Part shown: piece by piece, positions 46,651-57,879 of the stretch | Layout of the letters: every line of letters starts with the position of its first letter | Position numbering within the stretch: the first letter of the stretch is position 1 | Source: Pinus tabuliformis | Taxonomy: Eukaryota; Streptophyta; Pinopsida; Pinales; Pinaceae | Direction: 5' to 3' | NCBI GenBank assembly: GCA_031772625.1 | Contig: CM062811.1 | Span: 645,248,820-645,312,819, forward strand | DNA: 64,000 nt | Made by a program: the position numbers and the translations under genes | The notes under the pieces: generated by a model | What the model saw: only the letters and a program-made list of their open reading frames with translations | Database searches by the model: none | Told to the model about the DNA's origin: nothing

Positions 46651-49564
46651 TCATTGGCAGAAGGACGAACCTATCATCTTACTGCCTTGAGCTAGAAAAG
46701 GATCCTTCAAAATAGCAGGAGTTTGGGAACCTTTGATAATCTTTGCAACCTCTGCACGATGAGGGCAGTCTCTTGTAAAATTTTCATCATCACAAATGAG
46801 ACAAGGATAATGAGGTTTGTGCTTTTCATCATTGGATTCCGATTTTTCAGGTTTCTCCTTTGAATTTTTGTCCGTTTTATTCTTCTTCTTTCCTTTCTTC
46901 TTCTCGCCGGATTTTGATTTAGCTGTAGATGACTCTACAACGTGAATATCGGTGGAAATCTCTGCAGAAGAATCTCCTGTTGGGGAATCAGGAAAGGTTA
47001 TGATAGGAGAAGAATTCTTGGAAGACTTCTTCTTACTTCTAGTGTTAGCCGTACCAATCATACCATCGGCGGCATGAGATCCCGAAGGAGCTGCAGCGAT
47101 TTGATTTTTCTTGGGAAGATCAAGGATTTTCTCGTGTAACGTACCTGACTGAGTATAGACCAAGTTAAGGTACTGTGCTTGAGCAATTACTTGCTCCTCA
47201 GTAACAACTCTGGCTTTAGCTACATCTTCAGTGATCTTTGGCAACAAAGATTTTACAAACCACTCGGCCAAGATCTGATCCGGAATAAATACCTTCACTA
47301 AACGCTATCGACGTCTCCACTCATGAATATGATCTGAAATGTAAGTGGATGTCGATTGTTTTAACGAAGTTAACAATTCCGTGCCATTGTCATATCAGAC
47401 TGGCAACTGAAAATGAGTTAAAAACAAGGTAGATAACTGAATAAAATTATAAAAAGTTCCTCGTGGTAACTCAATGTACCACTTGGCCGCGAGACCAATT
47501 AGAGTGCACTGGAAAAGTCTAAGACAGATTGAATCATCTGAAATGGAGTTAGACACACACTAGAGGTGGTAAGTCATCACATGGTTCGACGGGTCCTCTC
47601 CTGATTTTCCTTCGAACTTAGGAATGTCACTGGGCAACTTATTCGGCATTGGCGGCCAAAACGGAAGATAATTAATGGGATCGTTCGTTAGGCGCGACAA
47701 GTCAGGTAAGTCCAAAGTTGCGATAAATGGTAACTAACGATTAGGGTCCCTAAAACTCTGGGTCATGAGACCAGCCCCAGGAGGAGGATATTCAGGATAA
47801 CTAGGAATAGGAATTACGTTTGGGATATTGTATCCTCCCGGAAAACCAGGATTAATCGGACCGTACTGGGGTTGTTGAGGTTGTTGATAAGTGTACCCAG
47901 GGTACGGTTGATACTGATAGATTGGTTGCTGCACAGCAGGACCGAATTGGTACTATCCCTGGTATGGTTGATAAGTAAATTGTGGTTGACTTGTGACAAC
48001 CATACTTAAACCAGGTTGTCCTACAGGCATCTGAACCGAAGTTTGAATCGTAGATCTAGATGGTGGTAAAGATGTCTGAGGAGTAGATACAGGAACAGTA
48101 GAAACCAGAGCTATCGATACTCCAAAAGTAGGTGGGGTAGATTGAACAGATGTTGCGTCAGTTGTAGCAGTCGTTTGAGGCGGAGTATGAGGCGTACTAG
48201 GCCCAGGCTGAGAAACTACCGAAGGTACAAAAGTTTGAATGTTAGACTGGACTGGTTGCTGGGGTGTACTAGAAACTAAGGATTGTCCAGTTTGAGATGA
48301 CAATTGTACATTTGGCTGCAACACATGTTGAGTTTGCGATGGATCCCGCACTATATTCATTCCGGGGTACTGACCCATAACAGGTTGAGAATATTGAGGA
48401 CCATAACCGAGTTGAGGGTAGGATTGATAATTTAAAGGTACATTTCCCGTTCCTTGAACATACGTTTGACCGGAGGGTGGCTGGAAACCTTGGTTTGAGT
48501 ACTGACCTTGGGGTTGATTCTCTTGAGGCACGTACTAATACTGGGGTTGACCTTGAGGTATAAACTGATACTAGGGTTGACCTTGGGGTACATATTGAGT
48601 CTGGGGTTGACCTTGAGGAACGTACTGTCCCATAGGTATGTACTGTCCTTGAGGTTGCCCCCCTAGATGCAAATTGTGTACCTTGAGGTTACCCCCCAAG
48701 GGATAATTGAGGCTGCACCCCAAGCGGTAACTAGCCACCTTGAGGTTGAGGATTTGGAATAGAACCTGACATCATGAGAATGTCTTCTACGCTCAACGGC
48801 TTAGTACCATTGCTTCCAGTTAATAACCCTTGCTCAATGGGTTGAGGAGATGCTCCCAAAAAAGTACCAGAAAGTGACTGATACTCGGAGGGAACAGAAG
48901 GACCGTTGTACAAAAAATATTCAGGCAATTGAGTAAACATGGACGACTGATTCGACATATTTAACGGAGGATAATAACCTCTAGGTGTTGGGTGATAAGG
49001 AGCACGAGGTGGTGAAAAACTTAACCCTGGGTTTTCTAAGAAATTAGTCAAAGAAAGATACCAAGTACTGCTCCTAGGTGGACTGTAAAAAATTGATTCA
49101 CGCTCCCTTAGCTCAATAACAGGTTGATTTTTAGGGATAGGGATGCCTACTTCTTCTTCCGGAGTAGCAAGTTCTTCAATAGCAATAAGTCCAGAAGGAA
49201 GATCTTGGGTGATTACTCTTTCTACCCTAGGTGAACCAGGACCACTAGAAGCTGGAGAAACAAACCCTGATGTCGGAGTAGCAGCAAATTCACTTTCAGG
49301 CTCGGATATTTCAGGTTCCTCACCTATATCACTAGTAGATGAAAAGCTACCAGTAACTTCGGAAACAGACACTGACTGTGGATTATAATCTGCCACTAAC
49401 GTTTGAAAATCAGGATGTACTATCAAAGAAGATTCTCCTTCTTCAAGTGACCCAACTCTACTGTCTCTAGGAGTTACGAGGACTTTCAAGCCTTCAAGCT
49501 GGCTCGAGACTTCCTCAGGAGGTTGGCCCCAAAATCTGCGGGACTTCCTCAGTAATTCAGCCAC
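46651..49564 (-). pseudogene. gag: Tat-like gag polyprotein
   Basis: Starts near MAELLRKSRRFWGQ (49564). A Pro/Gln/Gly-rich N-half (49.0-47.7 kb) includes tandem QYVPQGQPQ-type repeats at 48530-48720. The gag core lies at 47700-47310: MPNKLPSDIPKFEGKSGEDP, then NHVMTYHL, LRLFQCTLIGLAAKWYIELP and a SLKQST helix. It continues as FIPDQILAEWFVKSLLP (47290 on). A Lys-rich stretch leads to a zinc knuckle CLICDDENFTRDC (about 46800-46760), in which Asn stands where His is expected. Stops at 48571, 48535, 47953 and 47560 are all TAG. Gag would form the particle and bind RNA. Confidence 0.88.
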
Positions 49565-49633
49565 GTTTAAAAACTTAGGAGGTTGGCCCCAAAGTATATG
49601 GGACTGCCTTGGTAATTAAGCCACAGTTAAAAA
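49510..49633. repeat. 62-bp tandem duplication at the gag start
   Basis: AGGAGGTTGGCCCCAAA...GGGACT and the following GGTAATT/AGTAATTCAGCCAC blocks occur twice, offset 62 bp. On the minus strand both copies encode an FL(N/T)VA...WGQPP module. Confidence 0.85.
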
Positions 49634-51569
49634 CTTTTAACTACTTCACACGTAAACAAAGTAAAATCTCAATAAAAACCACCTAAAGTATCTAAAGAAC
49701 CAAATAAATTTGAATCACACGCCTAAAGAATCTAGGAGATCAAGGACACATAAACAGTGACTTTCCGTACTGAAAACACTAGTTGGTGATGAAATCCAAC
49801 GTCGTAGAGTTCAATACAGAAATGGCGGTTGGAACAGTTACCCGGGCAACCTGCTTAATGAATAGACTGGCACAAGTTCCTCCACTTAACCGTCTCGAGT
49901 GAAGAGAACCCCCCAGAAAATCCAAGTGAGTCTAGTTGACGTATGCTCCAGGTACAGTGGGATCTTCCCTCCACTGTCACCTAAGGAAGAATCCTAAAGA
50001 ATATGGCCACTAAGGTTACCAACTGAAACAAATATACCTGGGGGAACAGTCTACGATCCGATACGCACGCAAGGGCAGAGTAGCAAGCTCAATCCCCTTG
50101 AAGGCTCCTTGACATAATCCAAGGTTTACCAACAAGTGACCCTAGGCTCCTTAACAATGGTTAATCTGAGGTTTACCGTTTTTAATACATGAATATCTCG
50201 CGTCGTTCCCAATGAGGAAGGATTGATTCCCACACTGGTTCGGACACGATCTCGTGCTTCTCCTTTAAGAGGAGCTTTCCCAGAGCATAAATGCAACAAT
50301 TGGATTTTTTCCCTACCACAAGATACAACTACTTGTTTGTTTTTACTGTCTTGGAGAGTTAATTACTCTCCTACTCCAAGACACTAGACTAAGCTAAGTT
50401 GGTGTATCAGAGCCCTAGAAATAAAAATGTTACTAGATGAGTTTTACTTTAAGCGTTATTTTTATTGGTTTTTGTTTAAGTCAAAAGGTGTGGAGATGAA
50501 ACTCGTGGTATGAAGACTTGACTCAAAATCACTAAAAATGCACCTGAGATGATTTAAACAATCTTTTTCTCTTCGATGAACTTCTAAACTAAGAAAGAGT
50601 TTGAGAAAGAAAATATTTTGTAAACACAAATCCTTCTTAAGAAACAAATTAAAAGAAGAGCTTTTTCCTTTCCAATGCACTCAAAACGAGACAACTATTT
50701 ATTTCACAAAAATTTCCCTTTTTCCTTTCAAAGCACTCAACCACTACAAAAAACAAACTTTTTTCCAAAAGAGATTTTTTATACTTTTATAAAACACTCA
50801 AAACTATGGAAATGACTAACTTTGAGATCTATAAATTATAAAAACCTATTTGAAGTTAAAGCCTACTAGATGTCTTTTTTAAGGATGTTTTACTTAGCCA
50901 GATGTAAGCTAAGGACCAATTTATGCAGAATCACAAATCAGTCAAGAACAACCAATTTTGTTTTCTTTTTGAAAATGAAAATCCAAACTTTTAAACACAA
51001 GTTTTTCGAAGTTTTGTAAAGAGAAAACTCAAAGCGGATTCCTCAACAAGGGGAGATTTCATAAATGGTCAAACTCATAAGAAGGCTGGTAGACACTAAG
51101 GTGATCTGAAGTACCTACAGATTTTAAGCTCAGAGCCACTACACAACCAAAATGAAAAACAAGCCCAACAAGCAAAACTCCTAGGAATTTCACCTAAAAC
51201 CCTAACACTAATGAAATCAACCTAAGGAAAGCTTCTGACAAGTTATATGCAGGTCTGGGTAGTGGATAAAAATTCCTAAACAAAAACTAAGCTGACTAAC
51301 AGAGGAAATCTTAGGTTTTTCAAAATTTTGACAGGGTCCACAGGCCCACAATTGACACAGGTGTGGTCCCGCTCTGTGCTAAAAGCAAAGGTGCGGATAG
51401 GTACGCACTGTGTCAAAGGGTTAGGGTGCGGTCCTCTCCCAAAGCTATGAAAAATGAAAAATAACCCTGGATCTACAAACTCTACCCAATTTTACACACA
51501 ACAAGCCAAAAACAGAAACAAAAACACAGTGTATCAGGTCAAAGTAAAAACAAGGAAAACAATCAAGCT
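49634..51569 (-). other. Long 5' leader of the Tat-like element
   Basis: About 1.9 kb between the primer site and gag, without convincing coding. It includes GTGCGG/CGCAC dyads near 51390 and GTGCGGTCC motifs shared with the LTRs. Long leaders are usual in Tat/Ogre elements. Confidence 0.65.
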
Positions 51570-51586
51570 CCCCAGCGGAGTCGCCA
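51570..51586 (-). other. Primer binding site, tRNA-Arg type
   Basis: On the minus strand TGGCGACTCCGCTGGGG starts three bases after the 5' LTR. The TGGCGACTC...CTGGGG form is the one known from Ogre/Tat elements and attributed to tRNA-Arg. Confidence 0.8.
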
Positions 51587-51589
51587 TTT

Positions 51590-52623
51590 TGTCACACGGA
51601 ATAAGTCGATCTTGCGGACAAGATAGACCTTCCTAGAATCTAAAGAAGACATAATGACAAGCAAACCAACTAGACACTATCTTTCTCTAAATATGCTTTA
51701 ATAAACAATGGAAAACAAGTGTTTTTAGGGCCTACCTTAGGTCCAACGCAAGTTTGTGGATGCCCTCGCTCCTTCGATCCAAATGAGCTCCTTTATCACG
51801 AATATGCAAATACAAACAAGGCAAACAAATTAAATAGCACCTAAAAAGGCAATATCATAAAACATATTTAACATGAAAGTCAAGGAGTCCCTGAAACAAA
51901 TAACATGAGATACTTGTTGAGAAAAATGAGTTTGATTGTATTAATTCAAAAGAAGAAGAACTTTACAACCTGTGCCTTGACGCTGTACAAGCTCCTCCTA
52001 GGGTCCAGCAAGAAGTCTCCTCTACTTTGACAAGTTTCACTCACTCCTCAATGAAGCCAAAAAGGTATGTGATCTCTCCTCTTAAGCTCAACTAGGAAGT
52101 CTTGATTTCACCAGCATTTACCCTCAAAAATGTTCAGCTTCTAACCTCCCCAGCAACCAGCCCAATGGCTGAATTTGTAGTGCAATGGAGGGAGGTTACT
52201 AGGTCCTCCTTCAAAGGGATAGCTCCTCTCATCAAGGGATTAGCTCCTTCTCTTTTGGGATGCATGAACCACCTCAGAGCGAACAATCCACGTCAAAATT
52301 CCTTCTAGAATCCTCTAGAATTAACCCAAAGTGAGTTTTTTAGGATAAAACTTGCGCCTTTTGACTTTCACAGGGTTCCGCACCCACACCCTTAGGCACA
52401 GAGCGGGAAGGTCCGCAGTTTTTGTAAACAGAAGGTGCGGGACTGCCGGTGACAGTGAGAGAAAGTGCGGAACCAGAGTTTCATTAATTTTTAATGTCTT
52501 TCTCTCATTTTCAAAGCTTGACTTGAAGAGCTGAGGTCTGAGACTTGCTTAGGAGGACAGTACAAGTGATGATAGACCCATACTGACTGCAAATAATCAT
52601 GATGACGATATTTTTGTGTAACA
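51590..52623 (-). repeat. 5' LTR of the Tat-like element
   Basis: 1,034 bp, partner of 39059-40092, with TG...CA ends. The primer site on its minus-strand 3' side shows this is the 5' LTR. Confidence 0.97.
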
Positions 52624-52628
52624 TTTAG
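52624..52628. repeat. Target site duplication, right (TTTAG)
   Basis: Matches 39054-39058. Interrupted LINE/segment P sequence resumes immediately after. Confidence 0.97.
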
Positions 52629-54454
52629 CATAAAAGATGAAATGAAGATTATGATGAACAAAGCATTTATCGTAGAAAGAATTTGAACACATAATCATAA
52701 TGAAATGAAATAATACTTAAATTGTATGTGATGGAGCACCTCACAATGGATGAATTCCAAGCAATACAATTCAGACATTCAGAAGATTTCAGAGATAATA
52801 TGATAAACAAAGAAATAATACGCATTGACATAAGAAGAGGGACATACATCAAAGCACCATGTATTCGAATCTCTGGTAAAAACAAATTTATACTTCCACA
52901 ACTGGATTTGTATTAATATTTTCAAAAATCTATAGAAAATTCTAATAGTCTTGTCTCCAAAACACAGCCACTAACCAACCCCTTCTTCCTTGTCCATTAC
53001 CATCTTAAATAAATTTCACATCATAAAGATATCATGACTAGCTTCAATGTATGATCTATCCGTCTAGAATGGAGCGAAACATACATAATTAGCAACCCAC
53101 TATTTTTTATTAAAAATTACATAAAGCAATCATATACAACATCTTTATCTTTCTAAATGAAAAAAAATAAATGCTACTTTATATCTATCCCTTTAACTTA
53201 TCTAGATAACAAACTTATCTCACAAGATCCTATCCTAACATTAAAAGATCAAACTAATGATGAAAATAGAAATGGTAGCTTAGATTGTGTGACATGACAA
53301 TTTCGCAGTAGTTCCATGTTGGCATGATTTTTGTGTGCTGGGGAATAGCCTATTTGGTGGCTAAGTGATGAGTGGGCTTTTGAGTAGGCAATGAACTATT
53401 CCATAACCTTTTGATATTTGGCACCTTCAAAAAATTCCATTTCCCCTATGTGCAGCACATCCACATTAGTTGCGCAGTGGATACGAAGCAACCGTGTAGC
53501 AGAAATTTCAAACTGTTGTTGCACTATACCTTCTCGCTCAAATTAAACAAAAATGGTTATAGCCAATCATTTGAAATTTTTGCATATACCAACAACTTTT
53601 CAAATGAAAAAATATCGATATTGCCTCAACATTTTCAAATCAAAATCCAAAAATTTCATCATTATGTCAACAAAAACTGTGAAAATGGGCCACTAAGTGA
53701 CGTGTGTAACTCCCAAACGGTAGCACCTGTGTAAACTATGAGATAGGTTTTCGTATATGAGACTTTTATGAAGAAAAGTGTCCCTCACTTTCTTCAAATT
53801 ATTTTCTATCTCCTCAGAAACGGTTTTTGCAAAAGCATGACTAAAAAAAACCAAAAAAATACACATTCCAAAATATAAGCCTTAAAGATGCATTGGAAAC
53901 TCCCAATCTATGGCATCTATGCAGAAAATGGAAGAGGTTAATGTGTTTTGGTTCATTATTGAGAAAAACCTCTTTCAATTTTTTGATATTTGGCTCCATG
54001 TAGTCGGAATCAACGTTTCCAATTGATGACTAAAACAGGATATTTTTCACAGCATTGTGCAGCAAACAATCTGAGTAGAACTCCATGCTCTGTATGGTTA
54101 CATACATACTCTGGAAAAATGGATCAACATGTAGGCTTGAAATTACTGTGTGATGGTGTAAAATTCTTGGAGTTTTCTCTCCAATCCTTGCAGAACTCCT
54201 GGATGAATAGTAAGAGGTAAGCACATTTTGATTCCTAAATTATAGGATCCTAACACCTATCATGCACTTTTACATTGTGGATCTGGGAATATTGCAAAAT
54301 AATTTTAGGACTAGGTACAGGATTAGGTACTAGTTGGCAGAGGAAGTCATTTTCTGAAACATGGAAAAGATGGTGGGAGTAGATAGGTGCCAGACAGTTC
54401 AGAAATTGTCCCCCACTAATTTGTTGGGTAGTGTGGATTGTAAGGAACAAGTCC
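52629..54454 (+). repeat. Segment P, copy 2
   Basis: Continues the LINE copy 2 tail after the retrotransposon and matches 11106-12935 through to GTGGATTGTAAGGAACAAGTCC. At about 54455 it joins AAGTAGAAGGAATGGATGAG of LINE copy 3 ORF1, whereas copy A continues with unrelated sequence. Confidence 0.8.
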
Positions 54455-56448
54455 AAGTAGAAGGAATGGATGAGGACTCGTCTCAACCTCAGGTTCAAGT
54501 CGAGGGAGTGGTAGAGGTAGGTTTTCCACCTCTATTTCTTATCGAGCAGGATCAAGGGCTCCCCCAGTGCTAGGCCTCCCTAACTAGCCATAGGATGTGA
54601 TAGTATATATTTTCTGTCATAGTGAGAAAGGTTTTCCCTCACAAGCACTAGGAGAACTATATCCATGCCATGTTTTAAATAAAAATTAGGGTTGATTAGG
54701 ATTATTTAGGGGATGTTATCCCTCTAGGGCTCAAATGTTTATAGAATTAATTTATGTGGGATGCATTAAAGGGTTTACGACCCATCTCAAGTTTAGATCC
54801 AGGGTTGGAAGATGTCTATTTATGAAACACCTCATTGGGTTCCTTGGAGGGAAACCGTATTGGGGAGAAATAGTGGTGCTGTATTCTTCTAGTAGGGAAG
54901 GAGGGCTCCAAGATAAAAATCAATGCTTAGGTGAAGTTGGAAAAACCGTAGGAGCTTTAGTAAACTCAGTTGAGTGAAACTTCTAGGGGATGAAGAAGAA
55001 AAATGGATTGCATGCAAAGATCAAAATGAAAGACCCAAAATTGGTTCTAGGAGAAGACATCTAGATGTTGGAGCTATTGACAATGGAAAATTTGGTGGTG
55101 ATAGGGAGAGTAAGAGGGTAGCATTTTTCTAAAAAATTTAATGAGAATAGGTCAAAAAATAATGGAGTAAGTCATTGTATGTGCTTCCTCTCTGACTATC
55201 CTTGCTTGTGGTTGGTTTATGTTCTATTTTGAATCAACAAAGGCTATGTCATGGGAATTGGGGAAAAACTAGAGTATAGATACAATGCTAGTTTTGTTGA
55301 AATTGTGGACTCTGCTTTTTTATATTAGCCATGAAATACTCGGCATTGCTCCTGTATGGATAAGGATTCATGGGTTACCCTAAAATTTATGGTCAGTGGA
55401 GGCATTTCAGCCATAGGGGACAAATTAGGGGAATTCCTAGAAGCTGACACGTCCTTAGTCTCTTCGAGAAACATGTCTTTAGCTCGAATTTTGGTAAATT
55501 TTAACACCTGCAAAGGTATGTATACAAAATTGGAATTATGCTTCCTTGAGATTTCTCATCACAAAACACTGGACTATAAAGGGATACATTTAAAGTGTAA
55601 AATATGTCATTAGCATGTGCACATTGTGAAATATTGTCCCACTCCTTTTGTTGGTAAGAAGGGATCAACAAATCAATAGAAGGGTAAGAAAAGGGTGCAA
55701 AAGTCAAAGGATTATGTCATGAATATGGAAGTTTTTCCTTCAACTCAGTGACAAAAGTTGGATCTTCTAGTTCCTAAGTAAAAAATCCCAAGCCCCAATG
55801 GTTCTAGTGGTCATGGCAACTTGGTGATGGATATGGTACTCTTGATCAAGGATTAAGTGAGTGCTCCTTCAACATTAGAAATCACACCCTTAGGTAAATC
55901 CTCTCCCCCTCACCTTTTTAATAAATTTAGTAAATCCATTCACTAGTTTAGACATGGGTTATGCTCTCTCTGTAATCCCTACTCATCCTGGTGAATTTTT
56001 TTTTCCTCCCACTCTCCATTAATGCAAGTTATTTGTTTATCCCCACTACAAATCCTTCTTGCCCCTCCCCAAAGGTGGCCTTGTGCAGTGTGTAGGAAGA
56101 CTCTTCATAGTTAGGTGTAATCATTTTGACCATAAGGGATAAGCTCAGGGAATTCCTAGAAGCTGACATGTACTTCCTCTCTTTGAGAAACATGTCTTTA
56201 GCTTAAATTTTGGTAAATTTTTACCCTCGCAAAGGTATGTGTGCAGAAATGGAATTGCGCTTCATCAAATTTTATCATCGCAAAACACTTGGCCACCATA
56301 ATTTTATATTTGAAATCCTATGCCACCATGGTTCTAGTGGTCATGGCAACTTGGTGATGGATATGGGAATCTTAGACAAGGATTAGGCTAGTTCTCCTTC
56401 ATCATTAGAAATCACCCCCTTGGACAATTCCTCTTGCCCTCACTTTGT
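54455..56448 (+). pseudogene. LINE copy 3 ORF1, 5'-truncated and interrupted
   Basis: Begins at the VEGMDEDSSQPQVQVEGVVE segment, lacking the first 40 or so residues of copies 1 and 2. The DUF4283-like core is well preserved at 55356-55613: MDKDSWVTLKFMVSGGISAI, then FLEADTSLVSSRNMSLARIL and LELCFLEISHHKTLDYKGI. The knuckle begins CKICH and is then broken by a TAG. The second internal module (56120-56400) has the same knuckle deletion as copy 2. The copia element interrupts it at 56448, and it resumes at 60624. Confidence 0.85.
56444..56448. repeat. Target site duplication, left (TTTGT)
   Basis: TTTGT before the copia LTR, repeated at 60619-60623. The empty sites in LINE copies 1 (26506-26510) and 2 (35717-35721) have a single TTTGT. 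Confidence 0.97.
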
Positions 56449-57692
56449 TGTTGAAAAGTGTGCAACAAGAAATGCTTGTTGAGAATGCAACAAGATGATG
56501 GAGCTTAGTGAAAAGAGTCGCCTTCACTAAGTGGGCCCACAGGCTATTTTTGGTGCAAGTCTATTTTTAGACTATGTCTATTTTTAGACATCTGGATCAT
56601 GTCTATGGATTGCAGGTTGTTGTTTATGGATGGTTGGTCAAGTTGGGAAAAATAGATGGACTTCTATTTTTTGATGAAAGTGTGAGTGATCACAGTGTGA
56701 GTGATCAAAGTCTATTTTTGGACTGGCTGTCAAAAATAGAAAAGTCAAATATTATTGTCTCATAATAATATTTGGGCTATAAACTTGATCTTATTCTCTT
56801 GGAGCACTTCAGGATGAGCTACGGATGTGGTACATGCAGATATCGGAGGGAAATACGTGGTTACCTATGGGATGAATAATATTTGCATGCAGGACTTCAG
56901 TTAGAACTCAAGTGAGTTGAGTTTAGTGGACTGGAGGTGCAGTTGATGGAGTTGTGTTCAGTTTAGCTTTGTTAAACTGGTTGTATTTAGTCTAACTGAT
57001 CAATAGACTAGAGATGAGTTGGGTGAATTAGTTATTAATTAATTCACAAGTTATTAACTCATAATACAACTATAGAATACATTAGTTAACTCAGTTGCAT
57101 GTCAGTGCATGTTCAGTTCAACAGGGACAGGTGGTAGAGAATCAGATTGCTATCAGTTGTGACTATAGTTGTGCACCAGATCTTGCACAATCAAGGGATT
57201 GAGTATGCCAATGAGCTTGCTCACGTATTTGCCCAGTATTGTAGCCTTTGCTCACGTCCAACAAAGTGTGAGTGATTATTTTGAGGTGAAATACGTGTTT
57301 GGGAAGCCATTCTCATCAGTTCTTGAGCAGGTATTGAGCTATGGAGGCAGGCAAGCAGCGGGGGAGATTTGGAGATCAGATCTGAGCTGTATTGTGTGTA
57401 ACAGGTGGAGTTGGTACTGGATTGCTTGTGATAAGCATTGTACTTTGTAATGTTACATGATTCAATCAATATAATATACAGAAAGTGTGGGGTTTTTAGC
57501 GAGATGCTTTCCCCGGGATACATATTGTGTTAATGAGTTTGATTGATGCTTCTATGTGTGCCTGTGAATGTTTCTGCTTCTGTAAATTGATGATCAACGT
57601 AAAGGAGATTATGTATTATACATGTTCCGCTTATAATTGTATGATCAGGGTAATCTCTGTGAATATATGTTAAATTATTCAAAATTTCTACA
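56449..57692 (+). repeat. 5' LTR of the copia element
   Basis: TGTTGAAAAGTG...AATTTCTACA. The U3 part contains repeated GTCTATTTTTAGAC dyads. Short frames inside it recur in the other LTR and are not genes. Confidence 0.97.
56559..56723 (+). promoter_or_regulatory. Repeated MEF2-type CArG boxes in U3
   Basis: GTCTATTTTTAGAC occurs at 56559-56572 and 56576-56589, and as GTCTATTTTTGGAC at 56710-56723. The core CTATTTTTAG fits CTA(A/T)4TAG. A duplicated GTGAGTGATCA (near 56681 and 56697) lies between. Binding by MADS proteins is inference. Confidence 0.45.
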
Positions 57693-57784
57693 TGGTATCA
57701 GAGCTAGATGATTTGTAGAAAAAATTTCTGCATGGTATCAGAGCTGCTTGATTTGTAGAAGAGATTTTTACAGGATATCAAGCG
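57693..57784 (+). other. Primer binding site in a 40-bp tandem repeat
   Basis: TGGTATCAGAGC at 57693-57704 abuts the LTR. The 40-bp unit, which includes an LTR-end-like AAATTTCTGCA, repeats at 57733, again starting TGGTATCAGAGC. A third degenerate site GGATATCAAGCG follows at 57773. Confidence 0.9.
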
Positions 57785-57879
57785 AGGATTGATCATCAGA
57801 TCTACTATTCAGGAAGTGTTTACATTCTATTTCTTCAGGCAGAGTCTGTAATCGGGCCAGGTAGCCTCTGGATTCATCC

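Larger units (their letters stand above)
39059..52623 (-). mobile_element. Tat-like Ty3/gypsy LTR retrotransposon, complete ends, integrase not seen
   Basis: 13,565 bp flanked by TTTAG duplications. Two 1,034-bp LTRs have TG...CA ends and differ by roughly 40 substitutions by eye (about 96% identity). On the minus strand the order is 5' LTR, tRNA-Arg-type primer site, about 2 kb leader, gag, protease, RT, RNase H, then an antisense gene, polypurine tract and 3' LTR. Length, primer type, long leader and extra antisense gene fit the Tat/Ogre group. No integrase motifs occur between RNase H (43748) and the antisense gene (43539), so it looks non-autonomous. Coding regions carry TAG stops. Confidence 0.92.

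Noticed and set aside
57169-57450. 93-residue frame in the copia LTR, repeated at 60095
   Set aside because: Conserved only because the two LTRs are copies of each other. No protein family resemblance.
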